Positions 37,512 to 48,406 are shown, counted from the stretch's first letter. The stretch: DNA of 64,000 nt from an uncultured Aquimarina sp. (GCF_947500065.1 NZ_CANMQT010000016.1:1-64000), one strand, 5' to 3'. The notes: generated by a model from the sequence alone, not told the origin. Numbers and translations: made by a program.

Positions 37512-40500
37512 ATGAAAAAATTACTCTATTTAGGGTTATTATTGTGCTTATGTATGCCTAGAGTAGGTATTGCACAATCCGAACGAAATCTCCCATTTTC
37601 CTGGGATAACCTCACGGTTTATTTTCTTATTACTGACCGTTTTAATAATGGGGATACTACTAATGATTCAAACTTTGATCGTTTTCAGGATAGTGGAAAC
37701 AATGAACTAGACTTTCACGGAGGAGATATTGCTGGCGTTACACAGAAACTTGAAGAAGGATATTTTGATGAATTAGGAGTTAGTGCTATTTGGGTGACAC
37801 CTGTTGTAGAAAATAGGCATGGATTCAATAATCCTCCTGCAGGTGATCCTGCTTTTAGAGATTATCCTTATCATGGATATCATACAAATGATTGGACTGC
37901 TTTTGACCCTAATTTTACTAGTGCGGAAGATTTTGAAACCTTCATTGATACTGCACATGATCATGGTATACGCGTACTAGTAGATATCGTAATGAACCAT
38001 TCTGGATATAGAACTTTCAAGAATGTAAATGGTCAATTAGAATTTGTTGATGAAGATTATCCTTCTGATTGGGTACGATTACAATGTGGAACTGAGAATG
38101 GAGAACTTCCTTGTGACGACTTGACAACGCCACTTTTTGGTTTACCGGATATAAGAACTGAATCTTTCAATTCTGTAAACCTTCCACAATGGTTATTAGA
38201 TAAGTGGGATGCAGAAGGAAGAAAGCAACAAGAATTAGATGAATTAGATGCATATTTTGCAAGAACGGGAAAACCGAGAGCGCCAAGATACTACCTAATT
38301 AAATGGTTGACTGATTGGGTTAGAGAATATGGAATCGATGGATTTAGAGTGGATACAGAAAGACACGTTGGTGTTGATGCTTGGGCAGAGCTTAAAGATG
38401 AGGCTGTTTCAGCTCTAAAAGAATGGAAACAGAATAATCCAACAAAAAAATTGGATGACCTTGATTTTTACATGACAGGAGAACATTCTGGAGTAAATAT
38501 TATTGGTAATGTTGGAGATCAATTACCTGATGATTTTACTGTAGGAAAGTTTAATAGTATGATCAATTTCCGATCACCAAAAGAAGCTTATACAGATTTA
38601 GGACAAGAAGAAATATTTAGTTCTTTTGCCGCAAAGCTGAATAATAACGATGGAGGTTTTGGTACTCCAGGAGAATACAATATGATTAGTTACCTGAGAT
38701 CTCATGATTTCAGTGAATTCTATACAGGTAATATGTTTGAAGGAGCAGTAAAGTTATTACTATCTCCTGGTGGGGCACAGATATATTATGGAGACGAATC
38801 CGGACGTCAGTTTTTTGACGCTACTACATATGTAGATGCTGGATATCGCTCTGATATGAACTGGGATTCAATAGATGATGCCATGTTACTGCATTGGAGA
38901 AAACTTGGAAAATATAGAAGAGAACATATTTCAATCGGTGGAGGTTCACATCAAAAACTAAGTGATGCTCCATACATATTTAAACGAGAATATAATCGTA
39001 ATGGGCAAAATGATAAAGCATTGGTGTTTCAAGGTCAGGATAATGATTTTGTTGGAGCATTAGATGTTTTTGGAATGTGGCCTGATGGAACCGTACTTAA
39101 AGATTACTTTTCTGATACTTCGGCAACAGTTTCTGGAGGAACAGTAACTTTTGGAACTACTTTCGGAATTGTTTTAGTAGGAGAGCCTTTTGATCTTTCG
39201 GATTCCGTAACCTTATCTGTAAATCCAGTTTCAGGATTTTATACAGACGCAGTCACTGTAGAAATGAATGCATCCACAACGGCAGATGGAGCTTCTGTGG
39301 ATATTTTTTATACTACAGATGGTTCTAATCCTTCAGTTTCTAGTACACCTTATACGAATTCTTTTAGTGTAACTACAACTACTTCAATAAAATCAATAGC
39401 AATCGATGCTAATGGTAACGAATCTAATATAGTTTCTAGAGATTATGTAATAGGTGATGGATCTCCATTTGATGTGTATTTTAAAAAACCATCTACTTGG
39501 TCATCGGCGAATATCTATTTATTTAATCAAAATACTGGCGATGCATTACCTGGATTTCCAGCTTGGCCTGGAGCGGTTATGGATAGTGTAGAAGGGACTC
39601 CTTGGTTTACATATAATATAGATCAGGATGTACAAGTTGGTATTGTTTTTAATGATAATGGCGGAGCTCAAAGTGACGATTTAACAAGAATTACGGATGG
39701 TTGGTATGATAATCAATGGTTTGATAGCTGTCCAAGTGACTGTCCAACGGGCCCACAACCACCAGTATTGACAGTTTCTCCTGATTCTGGAACGTTTAAC
39801 AGTAGTGTAAATGTGACAATGAGTGCTACCAATTCTGGAGCTATATATTATACGATAGATGGATCTGTTCCAGATGCTACAAGTACTTTGTATTCTGGAT
39901 CTTTTACAATTTCTTCTATAGGAGCTACAGAATTAAATGCGGTTTCTATTAATAGTGCAGGAACTTCTGCTGTAATTAATAGAATATATACTATCCAAGA
40001 TACATTAGGGTATACGGTTAATTTCAGAAAACCTGATAACTGGAGTTCAGCATATATTTATCTGTATGATAAAAATTCAAATACTGCAATTTCAGGATTT
40101 CCTGCTTGGCCAGGAGTACAAATGACGCAACTGAGCAGCTCTCCTTGGTATTCTTATGTAATAGAAGAAACTGTTGAGGTAGGAATCGTTTTTAATGATA
40201 ACGGAGGAGCACAGAGCGATGATTTATTTAGAACGACAGAAGGTTGGTATAACAACAGTTGGACGAATACTTGTCCTGGAGAATGTCCGGGAGTCATTCC
40301 AGATACTTCTTTTGATGTATACTTTAAAAAACCTTCTTCCTGGAATACTGCATTCATTTATCTGTATGATAAAAATTCAAATGCGGCAATCCCTGGAGCT
40401 CCGGCTTGGCCTGGTGTACAGATGAATGCAATCACTGGTTCTCCTTGGTATTCTTACGAAATAGATGAATCCGTTGAGGTGGGAATCGTTTTTAATGATA

Positions 40501-40892
40501 ATGGAGGATCACAAAGTGATGATGTATTCAGAACGACAGATGGATGGTATGATAACCAATGGTTTGATACCTGCCCAAGTGATTGCCCATCATTAAATGA
40601 TATTAGAGGATCTTTTTCTAATAAAGTTCCTGAAAATGATGCATTGCAACTAGTAAAGGCATGGCCGAATCCTTTTGGTGAATCATTGTCATTATCTTTT
40701 ACAGGAAACCTGAAAGATAATTATGTCAGAATAGAAATATTCGACCTTGCAGGCAAGAGTACTAATACAACTTTTGTAAAGGATACTAGAACAAATACAG
40801 TAACCATGAATACTGCAAACCTTCCAAAAGGAATTTATCTTCTAAAGGTCGTTTCTAATAAAAATGTGAAGGTGATGAAAATGGTTAAGTAA
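37512..40892 (+). CDS. GH13 alpha-amylase with three starch-binding-like repeats and T9SS sorting domain
   Basis: DIVMNHSG, GFRVDTERHV, TGEHSG, YLRSHDFSEF; three FDVYFKKPSxW...GWYDNQW repeats; start trimmed to MKKLLYLG. Confidence 0.88.
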   Translation: MKKLLYLGLLLCLCMPRVGIAQSERNLPFSWDNLTVYFLITDRFNNGDTTNDSNFDRFQDSGNNELDFHGGDIAGVTQKLEEGYFDELGVSAIWVTPVVENRHGFNNPPAGDPAFRDYPYHGYHTNDWTAFDPNFTSAEDFETFIDTAHDHGIRVLVDIVMNHSGYRTFKNVNGQLEFVDEDYPSDWVRLQCGTENGELPCDDLTTPLFGLPDIRTESFNSVNLPQWLLDKWDAEGRKQQELDELDAYFARTGKPRAPRYYLIKWLTDWVREYGIDGFRVDTERHVGVDAWAELKDEAVSALKEWKQNNPTKKLDDLDFYMTGEHSGVNIIGNVGDQLPDDFTVGKFNSMINFRSPKEAYTDLGQEEIFSSFAAKLNNNDGGFGTPGEYNMISYLRSHDFSEFYTGNMFEGAVKLLLSPGGAQIYYGDESGRQFFDATTYVDAGYRSDMNWDSIDDAMLLHWRKLGKYRREHISIGGGSHQKLSDAPYIFKREYNRNGQNDKALVFQGQDNDFVGALDVFGMWPDGTVLKDYFSDTSATVSGGTVTFGTTFGIVLVGEPFDLSDSVTLSVNPVSGFYTDAVTVEMNASTTADGASVDIFYTTDGSNPSVSSTPYTNSFSVTTTTSIKSIAIDANGNESNIVSRDYVIGDGSPFDVYFKKPSTWSSANIYLFNQNTGDALPGFPAWPGAVMDSVEGTPWFTYNIDQDVQVGIVFNDNGGAQSDDLTRITDGWYDNQWFDSCPSDCPTGPQPPVLTVSPDSGTFNSSVNVTMSATNSGAIYYTIDGSVPDATSTLYSGSFTISSIGATELNAVSINSAGTSAVINRIYTIQDTLGYTVNFRKPDNWSSAYIYLYDKNSNTAISGFPAWPGVQMTQLSSSPWYSYVIEETVEVGIVFNDNGGAQSDDLFRTTEGWYNNSWTNTCPGECPGVIPDTSFDVYFKKPSSWNTAFIYLYDKNSNAAIPGAPAWPGVQMNAITGSPWYSYEIDESVEVGIVFNDNGGSQSDDVFRTTDGWYDNQWFDTCPSDCPSLNDIRGSFSNKVPENDALQLVKAWPNPFGESLSLSFTGNLKDNYVRIEIFDLAGKSTNTTFVKDTRTNTVTMNTANLPKGIYLLKVVSNKNVKVMKMVK

Positions 40893-40915
40893 ACCATTAT
40901 TTTGCTGAAGTAAGA

Positions 40916-40953
40916 AACCTGTTGAGGAAGTGATTATCCTTGGCAGGTTTTTT
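40916..40953 (+). terminator. Rho-independent terminator
   Basis: AACCTG...CAGGTTTTTTTT. Confidence 0.7.
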
Positions 40954-41162
40954 TTAATTTATATTAAGAATGTTTTTAGAGAAGATCGTTTTTTTAAGTG
41001 TAGGATTTTTTTTTAAGATTTAAATACTTTGTTTTAAGGTGGTTAGTGTTCTGTTGCTTTTGTTTGTAAAAGTTTGGCACGCGTTTTGAAAATTACTAGG
41101 CAACTGATAGGGCAATAAAAAATATCAGTTAGAAAATGTTTATTAATTTAAAAAAGGAAATC

Positions 41163-41258
41163 ATGACAAATTTTATTTCATTTAAGATCAACTGGAGTGT
41201 TTTAAGAAAGTTTTTACAAGAATTACCAGCGGCAAGTAGCCATGCAATTCACAGATAA
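41163..41258 (+). CDS. Short ORF, MTNFISFKINWSVLRKFLQELPAASSHAIHR
   Basis: Upstream AAAAAAGGAAATC; sits in an otherwise unannotated ~750-bp gap. Confidence 0.3.
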   Translation: MTNFISFKINWSVLRKFLQELPAASSHAIHR

Positions 41259-41643
41259 ACTTCTATAAACCTAAACCCCAACAAAATGCATACTAAATAC
41301 TTTTAGTGACTGGATATGAATTTTATTTTATGTCCAGTTTTTTCTTTCCATGAAAAATGTATCTAGGTAATTCTTATCTAATTTATTTTAAGCTAATTCA
41401 AGTGTTTTACGGCTAACCCTTAATTTATATAGTAATGAACCATTGTTAATTGTAGTGGTTTTCAGGGGTGAGTTTCCACTGAATATCTGGTTGATTTGAC
41501 ACCATTAATTTTCTAAATTTGAAACAACCAATGCAGAATTATTGTTTATTCTTAGAGTCTATTTTTTTGTCATAAAATATTTAGTTAAGGAGTAACAGTT
41601 TGTTTTTGTAAATGGGTACACAAATTAATCTTAAAACTCAACA

Positions 41644-43434
41644 ATGGCACTTCAATCTAATATTCAATTATTTATTGGTGGAGTTTCTATAAAAGCATTT
41701 AAGGAACTATCACTACAGCAAGAAATTGATGATCACCATACTTTGGAAATATTATGTCGGAGAGATGTACTAGAAAAAGTTTCAGATCTAAGCCAAGACG
41801 AAAGTAATGACTTCCTAGGACAGACTATTATTCTATCTGTTTCGTCTATAGATACTATTGATGTTTATAAAGAATTGAAATTTAATGGAGTGGTTACTGA
41901 GATCAAAGTGACTAATGGTTTTCATCAATCAATGGGAGATTCTATCTTGATTAAAGCTAAAAGTAATTCAATACTAACCGATGATGGACCACACTATGCA
42001 TCATTTAATGATGAAAACTTAGAATCAATTCTCACGAATGTTTTTCAAAAATACGACCGTTCAAAACTAAATACTACGATAACTACTAGAACCAAGAATA
42101 ATTTACATTATTGTGTGCAACACGAGGAAAGTAGTTTTGAATTTGCCAGTAGATTATCAGCTCAATATGGTGAGTGGTTTTATTACGATGGTGAAAATTT
42201 AGTATTTGGAAAACCATCTGAATCAGAAGAAGTTATGCTTACGTATGGAATGGATTTACAGGAGTTTTCTAGAAGCCTCAATCCGAGATCTAATAGTTAT
42301 TCCTTTTTTACAAATGATTATCTAAATGGTGAGAAACATGAAGTTACGACTTCAGATATTACTAGTTCAATAAATGGACATAATGGATACGCTTCAAATA
42401 AAAGTAAAGAAATGTTTCCTCATAAAACAAACATTTTCTTAAACACTTATAATGACTCGCAAACAAAACAAAGACTCGGTAACCTAGTAAAAGAGCAGAA
42501 AAAAGCAGAGGAAATTAAACAAGTAATTATTAGTGGTAAAAGTGATAATCCGGGAGTGAGTCTAGGAAGAACTGTAAGAATAAAGGAAGATGCTAATAGT
42601 CAGGGTGTTTATAGAATTATTAAGGTAATCCATAAAGCCAATGAAAATGGAAAATATATCAATCACTTTGAAGGAATTGCAATAGATCAAGATGTGTATC
42701 CTAACACAAATATTTTTAAAACTCCTAAAAGTGAAACACAGGTAGCAACTGTTACCGCTAATGATGATCCCGATGGAATTGGGAGAATCAAAGTTCAATT
42801 GGAGTGGCAAAAGCCATTAGGAGTATATACACCTTGGCTTCGAGTAATGACGCCACATTCTGGAGGAGATAAAGGTTTCCATTTTATTCCAGAAGTAGGA
42901 GAGGAAGTACTAATAGGTTTTGAAGGAGGAAATGCAGAAAGACCTTTTGTTATGGGAGCACTTTATAATGGTTCTGCAAATCCAGCTAGTTGGAAAACGG
43001 ATAAAAATAATGTAAAAGCTATTAGAACACGAAGCGGTCATACCATTGAATTAAATGATACTGATAAAGCAGAATTTATTACTATAACAGATAAGAATGA
43101 GAATATCATCCATATCGATACAGCCAATAATAATATTACAATTACGGCATTGGAGAAAATGACATTGAATGCAAAGAATTTTGAATTGAACGTTCAGGAA
43201 GATGCTAATTTTAACATAGGTAGAGATACTACGATTTATACCGAAAAGAATTTTAATACCTCTTCTTCTGACCATACAAATACTGTAGAGAATAAAATGA
43301 AGACTACTATTGGAGGAGATTTAATACAAAATAGTGGTAATGCCGAAATCCAAAGTAAGAGAAATATGAAGATTGCCTGCGGTGCCACTGCTTCTTTTCA
43401 AGGAGGCGGAAATGTAAAAATCAGTAAAGGATAA
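41644..43434 (+). CDS. VgrG-like spike protein
   Basis: RIKVQLEWQKPLGVYTPWLRVMTPHSGGDKGFHFIPEVGEEVLIGFEGGNAERPFVMGALYNG, typical gp5/VgrG OB-fold signature. Confidence 0.88.
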   Translation: MALQSNIQLFIGGVSIKAFKELSLQQEIDDHHTLEILCRRDVLEKVSDLSQDESNDFLGQTIILSVSSIDTIDVYKELKFNGVVTEIKVTNGFHQSMGDSILIKAKSNSILTDDGPHYASFNDENLESILTNVFQKYDRSKLNTTITTRTKNNLHYCVQHEESSFEFASRLSAQYGEWFYYDGENLVFGKPSESEEVMLTYGMDLQEFSRSLNPRSNSYSFFTNDYLNGEKHEVTTSDITSSINGHNGYASNKSKEMFPHKTNIFLNTYNDSQTKQRLGNLVKEQKKAEEIKQVIISGKSDNPGVSLGRTVRIKEDANSQGVYRIIKVIHKANENGKYINHFEGIAIDQDVYPNTNIFKTPKSETQVATVTANDDPDGIGRIKVQLEWQKPLGVYTPWLRVMTPHSGGDKGFHFIPEVGEEVLIGFEGGNAERPFVMGALYNGSANPASWKTDKNNVKAIRTRSGHTIELNDTDKAEFITITDKNENIIHIDTANNNITITALEKMTLNAKNFELNVQEDANFNIGRDTTIYTEKNFNTSSSDHTNTVENKMKTTIGGDLIQNSGNAEIQSKRNMKIACGATASFQGGGNVKISKG

Positions 43435-43458
43435 CTTATTTTTTTAACACACAAGTCA

Positions 43459-44253
43459 ATGATCCCAAGTAAATATACATTTAGAACACAAGAGATACAA
43501 TTACATATCCCTAAAGAAGGGACACAAAGGTATTCGATAGAAAGTTCAAATTTTATTAATTATTCCAGTGCGATACGTTGTACACATAAGAAAGAAGTTT
43601 CTTTTTCTATTCAATACGATGAAGATCAGCCTTATATACGATTTGCGAATATTAATATAGAAAATGAAAAATTTGAATTTTCTGATGGGTCATTAGCGAT
43701 GCAAGATATTATAAAAAGAACAGCTTCTGTTTATGATAAACTTTGTCTGAAACTTTCCTATACGGGCAATGTTGTAGCCATTGATAACATATGCGAACTA
43801 CAGGATATCTGGAATAAAGTAAAAGTATATTTAAAAAGTAAATATAAAGGAAATCAAATACAGCGTTTTATTCTAAAAACTGATGCGATATTAGATTCTG
43901 AAGAAGAAATCATTAAAGATATTTTATTATATCACAACTTTGGTGGATTGGTAAAGTCAATATATCAGAAATATAGTTCAGATTCGTGCAGTAAAACATC
44001 ACAATATTTAGCTACAAAATACGGTAAGATTATAGCAAAGGAAGAAGTTTTATTACAATCAGCTAAAGAAACAGAAGATATTCAATTACAGTTACAAGCA
44101 CATTATCCAGAAAGTAAGGAGTATGTGTCTGTTAATGGAACTTATAATTTTAAAGGTATAGAAGCATCTTGGTTACAACGAGCTTTAATCTCTTACATAG
44201 AAAAATATGGAAGACAAGAATATCACAATATGCTAAGTATAAATCAATTGTAA
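43459..44253 (+). CDS. Hypothetical protein of the spike module (possible adaptor)
   Basis: Position between VgrG-like and PAAR-like genes. Confidence 0.5.
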   Translation: MIPSKYTFRTQEIQLHIPKEGTQRYSIESSNFINYSSAIRCTHKKEVSFSIQYDEDQPYIRFANINIENEKFEFSDGSLAMQDIIKRTASVYDKLCLKLSYTGNVVAIDNICELQDIWNKVKVYLKSKYKGNQIQRFILKTDAILDSEEEIIKDILLYHNFGGLVKSIYQKYSSDSCSKTSQYLATKYGKIIAKEEVLLQSAKETEDIQLQLQAHYPESKEYVSVNGTYNFKGIEASWLQRALISYIEKYGRQEYHNMLSINQL

Positions 44254-44257
44254 AATC

Positions 44258-45925
44258 ATGGCTGGACAATTTGTGAAAAATGGAGCTACTTTAAGTTGTC
44301 CGCTATGCTCTAGCAGCGGAACATTGGTAGTATCACACACCCAAGTGCAATTACAAGATACACCTTGTGCTACTAATGGAGATAGAAGTAAATCTAATCT
44401 TGTTTTTGGTGGAGTTTGCAAAAAATGGAGAAAAAGCCCACCACCATGCGCTAGTGTAATAGCACCTACTCAATGGAACGAAGTAGCCACCGATGTAGAA
44501 ATCGATGGCGAGTTTATGTTGTTAGAAGATTCTACGATTACTTGTAGTACGGGAGGTGTAGATATTGCTATTGATGATACTGTCCAGATAGATGTTCCTA
44601 CAGATTTACCAGATACAGAAAATGCGGTATTAAAAAAGTTTTTAGTTAATATAAGAAGGTCAGACGATTACAAAGGAGAATACGGATTTGATTGGTTACG
44701 TGATGAATATATATATCCAATTAATGCGCCTTTTCCTGTATGCCTTGATGTGGAGGCTCTAAAATTAGAATATAGGACAAAAGATATAGTAAACCCTATT
44801 ACACCATACGGTGAAGATTATTACCCTGCTTGGCTTTCTATTTTTCCTAGTACAACTGATGAAGAATTTGCGCAGGGTTCCAGAATGCATAAAGATGGTG
44901 TAAATTTAGATTTAGAAATAGAAGAATTAGAACCATTGATCAATGATGCTACGGAAATTATTTTTGAATCTAATAATGAATATTTAACGATTACTCCTAA
45001 TAGAATGGATTTAGCAGGACTTATAGGAGGTAAGGAGACGAAAAATTTAGGTAGTACTATACGAGAATACCATGTAGCTGCTAAAGCGATAAACATAAAA
45101 TGCGAAGGAGGAGCTTTGTCTAATCACGAGGAGATCAAAATATTTGCTCAATTAGAAGGAGAAAAAGAAGAAGTAGGCAAATTAATGGTATATAAAAATG
45201 ATGTTATCCCTAAAGCTGAAGTAGTAGTAGTTAATGTAATTACAGGAAGTCCAGCTGCATTAAGCGGAGATTACCAATATGCATTTAAATATCAGTCTTT
45301 TAATCAAGCATTGATAAGAGCAGAGGTTAAAGTAGATATTCGTTTTGATATCAATAGTTTACCATCAAACGATTTCGATGTAGTTCAATTTAAACTTAAT
45401 TATATTAACTCTTCAGGTAATATTGGTGTACATGCAGGAGAAGCCTTTTTAAGAGATTTGCAAATGTTATATGAAAAGTATGGATCACATTCTCCAAGAA
45501 ATAATGCTGCCATTGATTCAAATTTAAATAATCGAACGTATTTATTTTATACTTCTATTATCGCACAAACTAATTATGCCGATGGCACTTACCAGAGAAC
45601 GGAAGGTATAGCTTCTGCTGATTTAAGTAATTTCTCAAATTGTTCATGTGTGGTTTGGGGTAATGCTTATACTATGTTCGGAACGGCACTCATTGATAAT
45701 TATGTAGTAGTTCATGAAGCTGGTCACTCTCTTTCTTTACCCCACTCTTTTGATGAAGGTTTTCCAAAACCTCATGTGTTTCATATAGGTTTTACAGATA
45801 ATTATATGGATTATATTCAACAAGCAGACGGAACTGCCAATCCATTTACAGGAAAGATGACTTCTTTTTTTAAATGGCAATGGGATATTATGAGGGCGGA
45901 CAGAAGTTTAATTTTTAACTATTAA
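44258..45925 (+). CDS. PAAR-like (DUF4280-type) N-terminus fused to a metzincin metallopeptidase
   Basis: N-terminal AGQFVKNGATLSCPLCSSSGTLVVSHTQVQLQ...ITCSTGGVDIAI; C-terminal VVHEAGHSLSLPHSFDEG (HExxHxxxxxH). Confidence 0.75.
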   Translation: MAGQFVKNGATLSCPLCSSSGTLVVSHTQVQLQDTPCATNGDRSKSNLVFGGVCKKWRKSPPPCASVIAPTQWNEVATDVEIDGEFMLLEDSTITCSTGGVDIAIDDTVQIDVPTDLPDTENAVLKKFLVNIRRSDDYKGEYGFDWLRDEYIYPINAPFPVCLDVEALKLEYRTKDIVNPITPYGEDYYPAWLSIFPSTTDEEFAQGSRMHKDGVNLDLEIEELEPLINDATEIIFESNNEYLTITPNRMDLAGLIGGKETKNLGSTIREYHVAAKAINIKCEGGALSNHEEIKIFAQLEGEKEEVGKLMVYKNDVIPKAEVVVVNVITGSPAALSGDYQYAFKYQSFNQALIRAEVKVDIRFDINSLPSNDFDVVQFKLNYINSSGNIGVHAGEAFLRDLQMLYEKYGSHSPRNNAAIDSNLNNRTYLFYTSIIAQTNYADGTYQRTEGIASADLSNFSNCSCVVWGNAYTMFGTALIDNYVVVHEAGHSLSLPHSFDEGFPKPHVFHIGFTDNYMDYIQQADGTANPFTGKMTSFFKWQWDIMRADRSLIFNY

Positions 45926-45927
45926 AG

Positions 45928-46377
45928 ATGAATAACATGATTCATAGAACTATAATTTTAATAACATTGTTATTCCTCAATTCATGCTCAAGTCAGAAAA
46001 GTAAGAAAGCTGATAGTCAGAGTGTTCAAGATGAAAATGAACTTGAAATTATTTGTTTCCATAAAACATTGAAAGGAGAAAAAGAAATATATAAAATCTC
46101 TGAAGATATACTTTATTCATTTGGAAAAGAAGAAAAAATAAAATCAAAACAATACAATAATGTTCGAAATATACCTGAACAAATACTAGAAAAAAATCAA
46201 AAATTAGGTTGTGGTACTTGTGTTGATGGAATGGATTATAAATTCGTTTTTAAGAATAGAAATGCAGAAGTTATATGGGAAATTCAGGCGGGATATGATA
46301 TTCCCGAGCAGTATGAGCAGTATTTCAATTTGTTAATTAGTATTTCTGATACACAAGTAGGATCTAATAGGGATTGA
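45928..46377 (+). CDS. Putative lipoprotein, candidate cognate immunity protein
   Basis: LLFLNSCSSQ lipobox; directly downstream of the effector. Confidence 0.5.
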   Translation: MNNMIHRTIILITLLFLNSCSSQKSKKADSQSVQDENELEIICFHKTLKGEKEIYKISEDILYSFGKEEKIKSKQYNNVRNIPEQILEKNQKLGCGTCVDGMDYKFVFKNRNAEVIWEIQAGYDIPEQYEQYFNLLISISDTQVGSNRD

Positions 46378-46488
46378 TGTGAATTTATAATATCAATACA
46401 TAAACTTAAAATAAATACAATTAGATTTTGACAATACGATAATCACCAGTTCCTAAATAACCAAGATATATATTAAAAAAAATATTAT

Positions 46489-47979
46489 ATGAGTGGACAT
46501 AATCAGGAAGTAACTAATGTTGCAAGACAATTAATGGAGGCTCGTTCTAAAAGAATTGAGGAAGTTAATAGAAATTGGGCGGATAATGCAAATCAAACAA
46601 CTTTTGCTACCAATGAAGCAGAGGAAGGGCTACTTGATTCATATTTTGCAGAACAAATAAAAAGACAATTCGGAATACCAGATGGAACTTATACATATTC
46701 ATTCGGAGGAGCTAATAATACCGATACTATAGCTCGTAAAAAAAGTACAGCTCAGATAATTTTTGATAGAGTTTCTCCAGAATTATCTGAGAGTAAGCAA
46801 CACACGGCTATTGAATTGATTGTTGCTGCATTGGTAAACGATAGTTATGATGGAGCTAATGGAGATACTGTGACGTTTGAGATTTTTAAAACAGAAGAAA
46901 GGATTTCTTATCAAAAAATAAATAATGGTGTTCTAGGCGGAGAAGCTTATATCGTAGTAAAGGGTTTTGCATTAAAAGATAAAGAAGCAGTCATAGAAAT
47001 TTTCGAGAAGAGTCCATTCTTACTTATGGAAAGCGAAACAGCTCTTACAGTTATCCAATATGATTCTTTAGATGCAGAAGAACCGAATGAAAAAGTAAAT
47101 AAAACACAGTTAAAAGCTAAGTTTAATGATAATGGAGAAGCAGTGACTAAAATCAAGTTTCGTCCAAAAGTAGAAGATCCTGATACAGTCTATCAAAATT
47201 GGCAAGAAAAATTCAAACCTACCGTTGAAAGAACTGAAAACGAATCTGGTTTAGTTGAAACTAGCATTCGTCCTGTGCCAAGGCCTGATGATCTTAATAC
47301 TGCGGTAACACCAACCAATTACCAGCCAATTCAAATTGTGGATTTACTATATTTAAAGGTTAATGTGCAAGGACAAAAAATGTATGATGAGGAGTTTTTA
47401 AATGAGAATTCTAATTCGTATTTTAAACTAACAAAGAATACCTCTTGGGCACATAGTGCGTTTGGTAATTTAATTGCACAATTTGAATCAGGAGATGATT
47501 ATAACATATGTAATAGAACTTTCCCACCACCGTTAAGAGTTGTGCGCAGTTTAAATGTAGTTGAAACCCCTATCAGTGAAATTCAAAGACAACAGAGCAG
47601 GGAATTCCGTACAATATTTGCCGTTGGACGATATCAAGTAATTCCAATAACAATGAATGAAGCTGTAGCTGCCTTAAATCTTGATGTAAGTGGAAATTTT
47701 GATGAAGAAACACAAGATAGAGTATTTGATGAATACTTAATAGATATTAAAAGACCTCCAATTATTGCTTATCTTGAAGGAGATGGTGATCTTGGAGATG
47801 CAATGTGGGAAGCTGCGAGAGAATGGGCAAGTATTGGTGTGGAGAGAGGAAGACCAATTAGTAGAGGAAGAATTGCAACTGGAGGAGAATCGTATTATGC
47901 GGGAGATGGTTTTAATCGTGCGCACATAACTCCAGAAGAAATTAGAGAAGCACTAATAAATTCAAAAAATGGGCAATAG
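46489..47979 (+). CDS. Putative secreted effector with lysozyme-like C-terminal region
   Basis: FAVGRYQVIPITMNEAVAALNLD...DAMWEAAREWASIGV resembles lysozyme-like folds; module context. Confidence 0.5.
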   Translation: MSGHNQEVTNVARQLMEARSKRIEEVNRNWADNANQTTFATNEAEEGLLDSYFAEQIKRQFGIPDGTYTYSFGGANNTDTIARKKSTAQIIFDRVSPELSESKQHTAIELIVAALVNDSYDGANGDTVTFEIFKTEERISYQKINNGVLGGEAYIVVKGFALKDKEAVIEIFEKSPFLLMESETALTVIQYDSLDAEEPNEKVNKTQLKAKFNDNGEAVTKIKFRPKVEDPDTVYQNWQEKFKPTVERTENESGLVETSIRPVPRPDDLNTAVTPTNYQPIQIVDLLYLKVNVQGQKMYDEEFLNENSNSYFKLTKNTSWAHSAFGNLIAQFESGDDYNICNRTFPPPLRVVRSLNVVETPISEIQRQQSREFRTIFAVGRYQVIPITMNEAVAALNLDVSGNFDEETQDRVFDEYLIDIKRPPIIAYLEGDGDLGDAMWEAAREWASIGVERGRPISRGRIATGGESYYAGDGFNRAHITPEEIREALINSKNGQ

Positions 47980-48406
47980 TATTTTTCCAACTCAGTATAA
48001 ATTAATGTTCATAACCGTTTTATGGTTTACTATAGTAGGTTGTAGTAATATAGTTATACAGGAGAATCCGAACTCTCAAATAAGTGAAATAAGACAAACT
48101 AACAAAAAGAAAACCAATTCTTTTACCCATAGTTGTGGCTCTGGGTGTGCTATGACTTATGAAGAAATTGAAGTGATTACAAAAGGAACATTTCATAAAG
48201 CGAAATTTAAAGTTACTACGTATATAAATGAAAAAATAGTAGAAGAGGATACATTAAATTATAATATTAATTGCAAAAGTGATTTGGCCATATCAATAAT
48301 ATATGAAAACGATAAGGAAAATATTCTTAACAGCTCTAATGTCTTGGAACAAGTGAAATATGTTTTTAAGAGATATGCAGATCAAATTTGTTCGAATACA
48401 AAGTAA
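47969..48406 (+). CDS. Putative lipoprotein, candidate immunity protein
   Basis: WFTIVGCSNIVIQ lipobox; overlaps the upstream effector ORF. Confidence 0.5.
   Translation: MGNSIFPTQYKLMFITVLWFTIVGCSNIVIQENPNSQISEIRQTNKKKTNSFTHSCGSGCAMTYEEIEVITKGTFHKAKFKVTTYINEKIVEEDTLNYNINCKSDLAISIIYENDKENILNSSNVLEQVKYVFKRYADQICSNTK

Noticed and set aside
41644-48406. Prophage tail region
   Set aside because: VgrG-like spike and effectors only; no capsid, terminase, portal, sheath or tube genes in the window.
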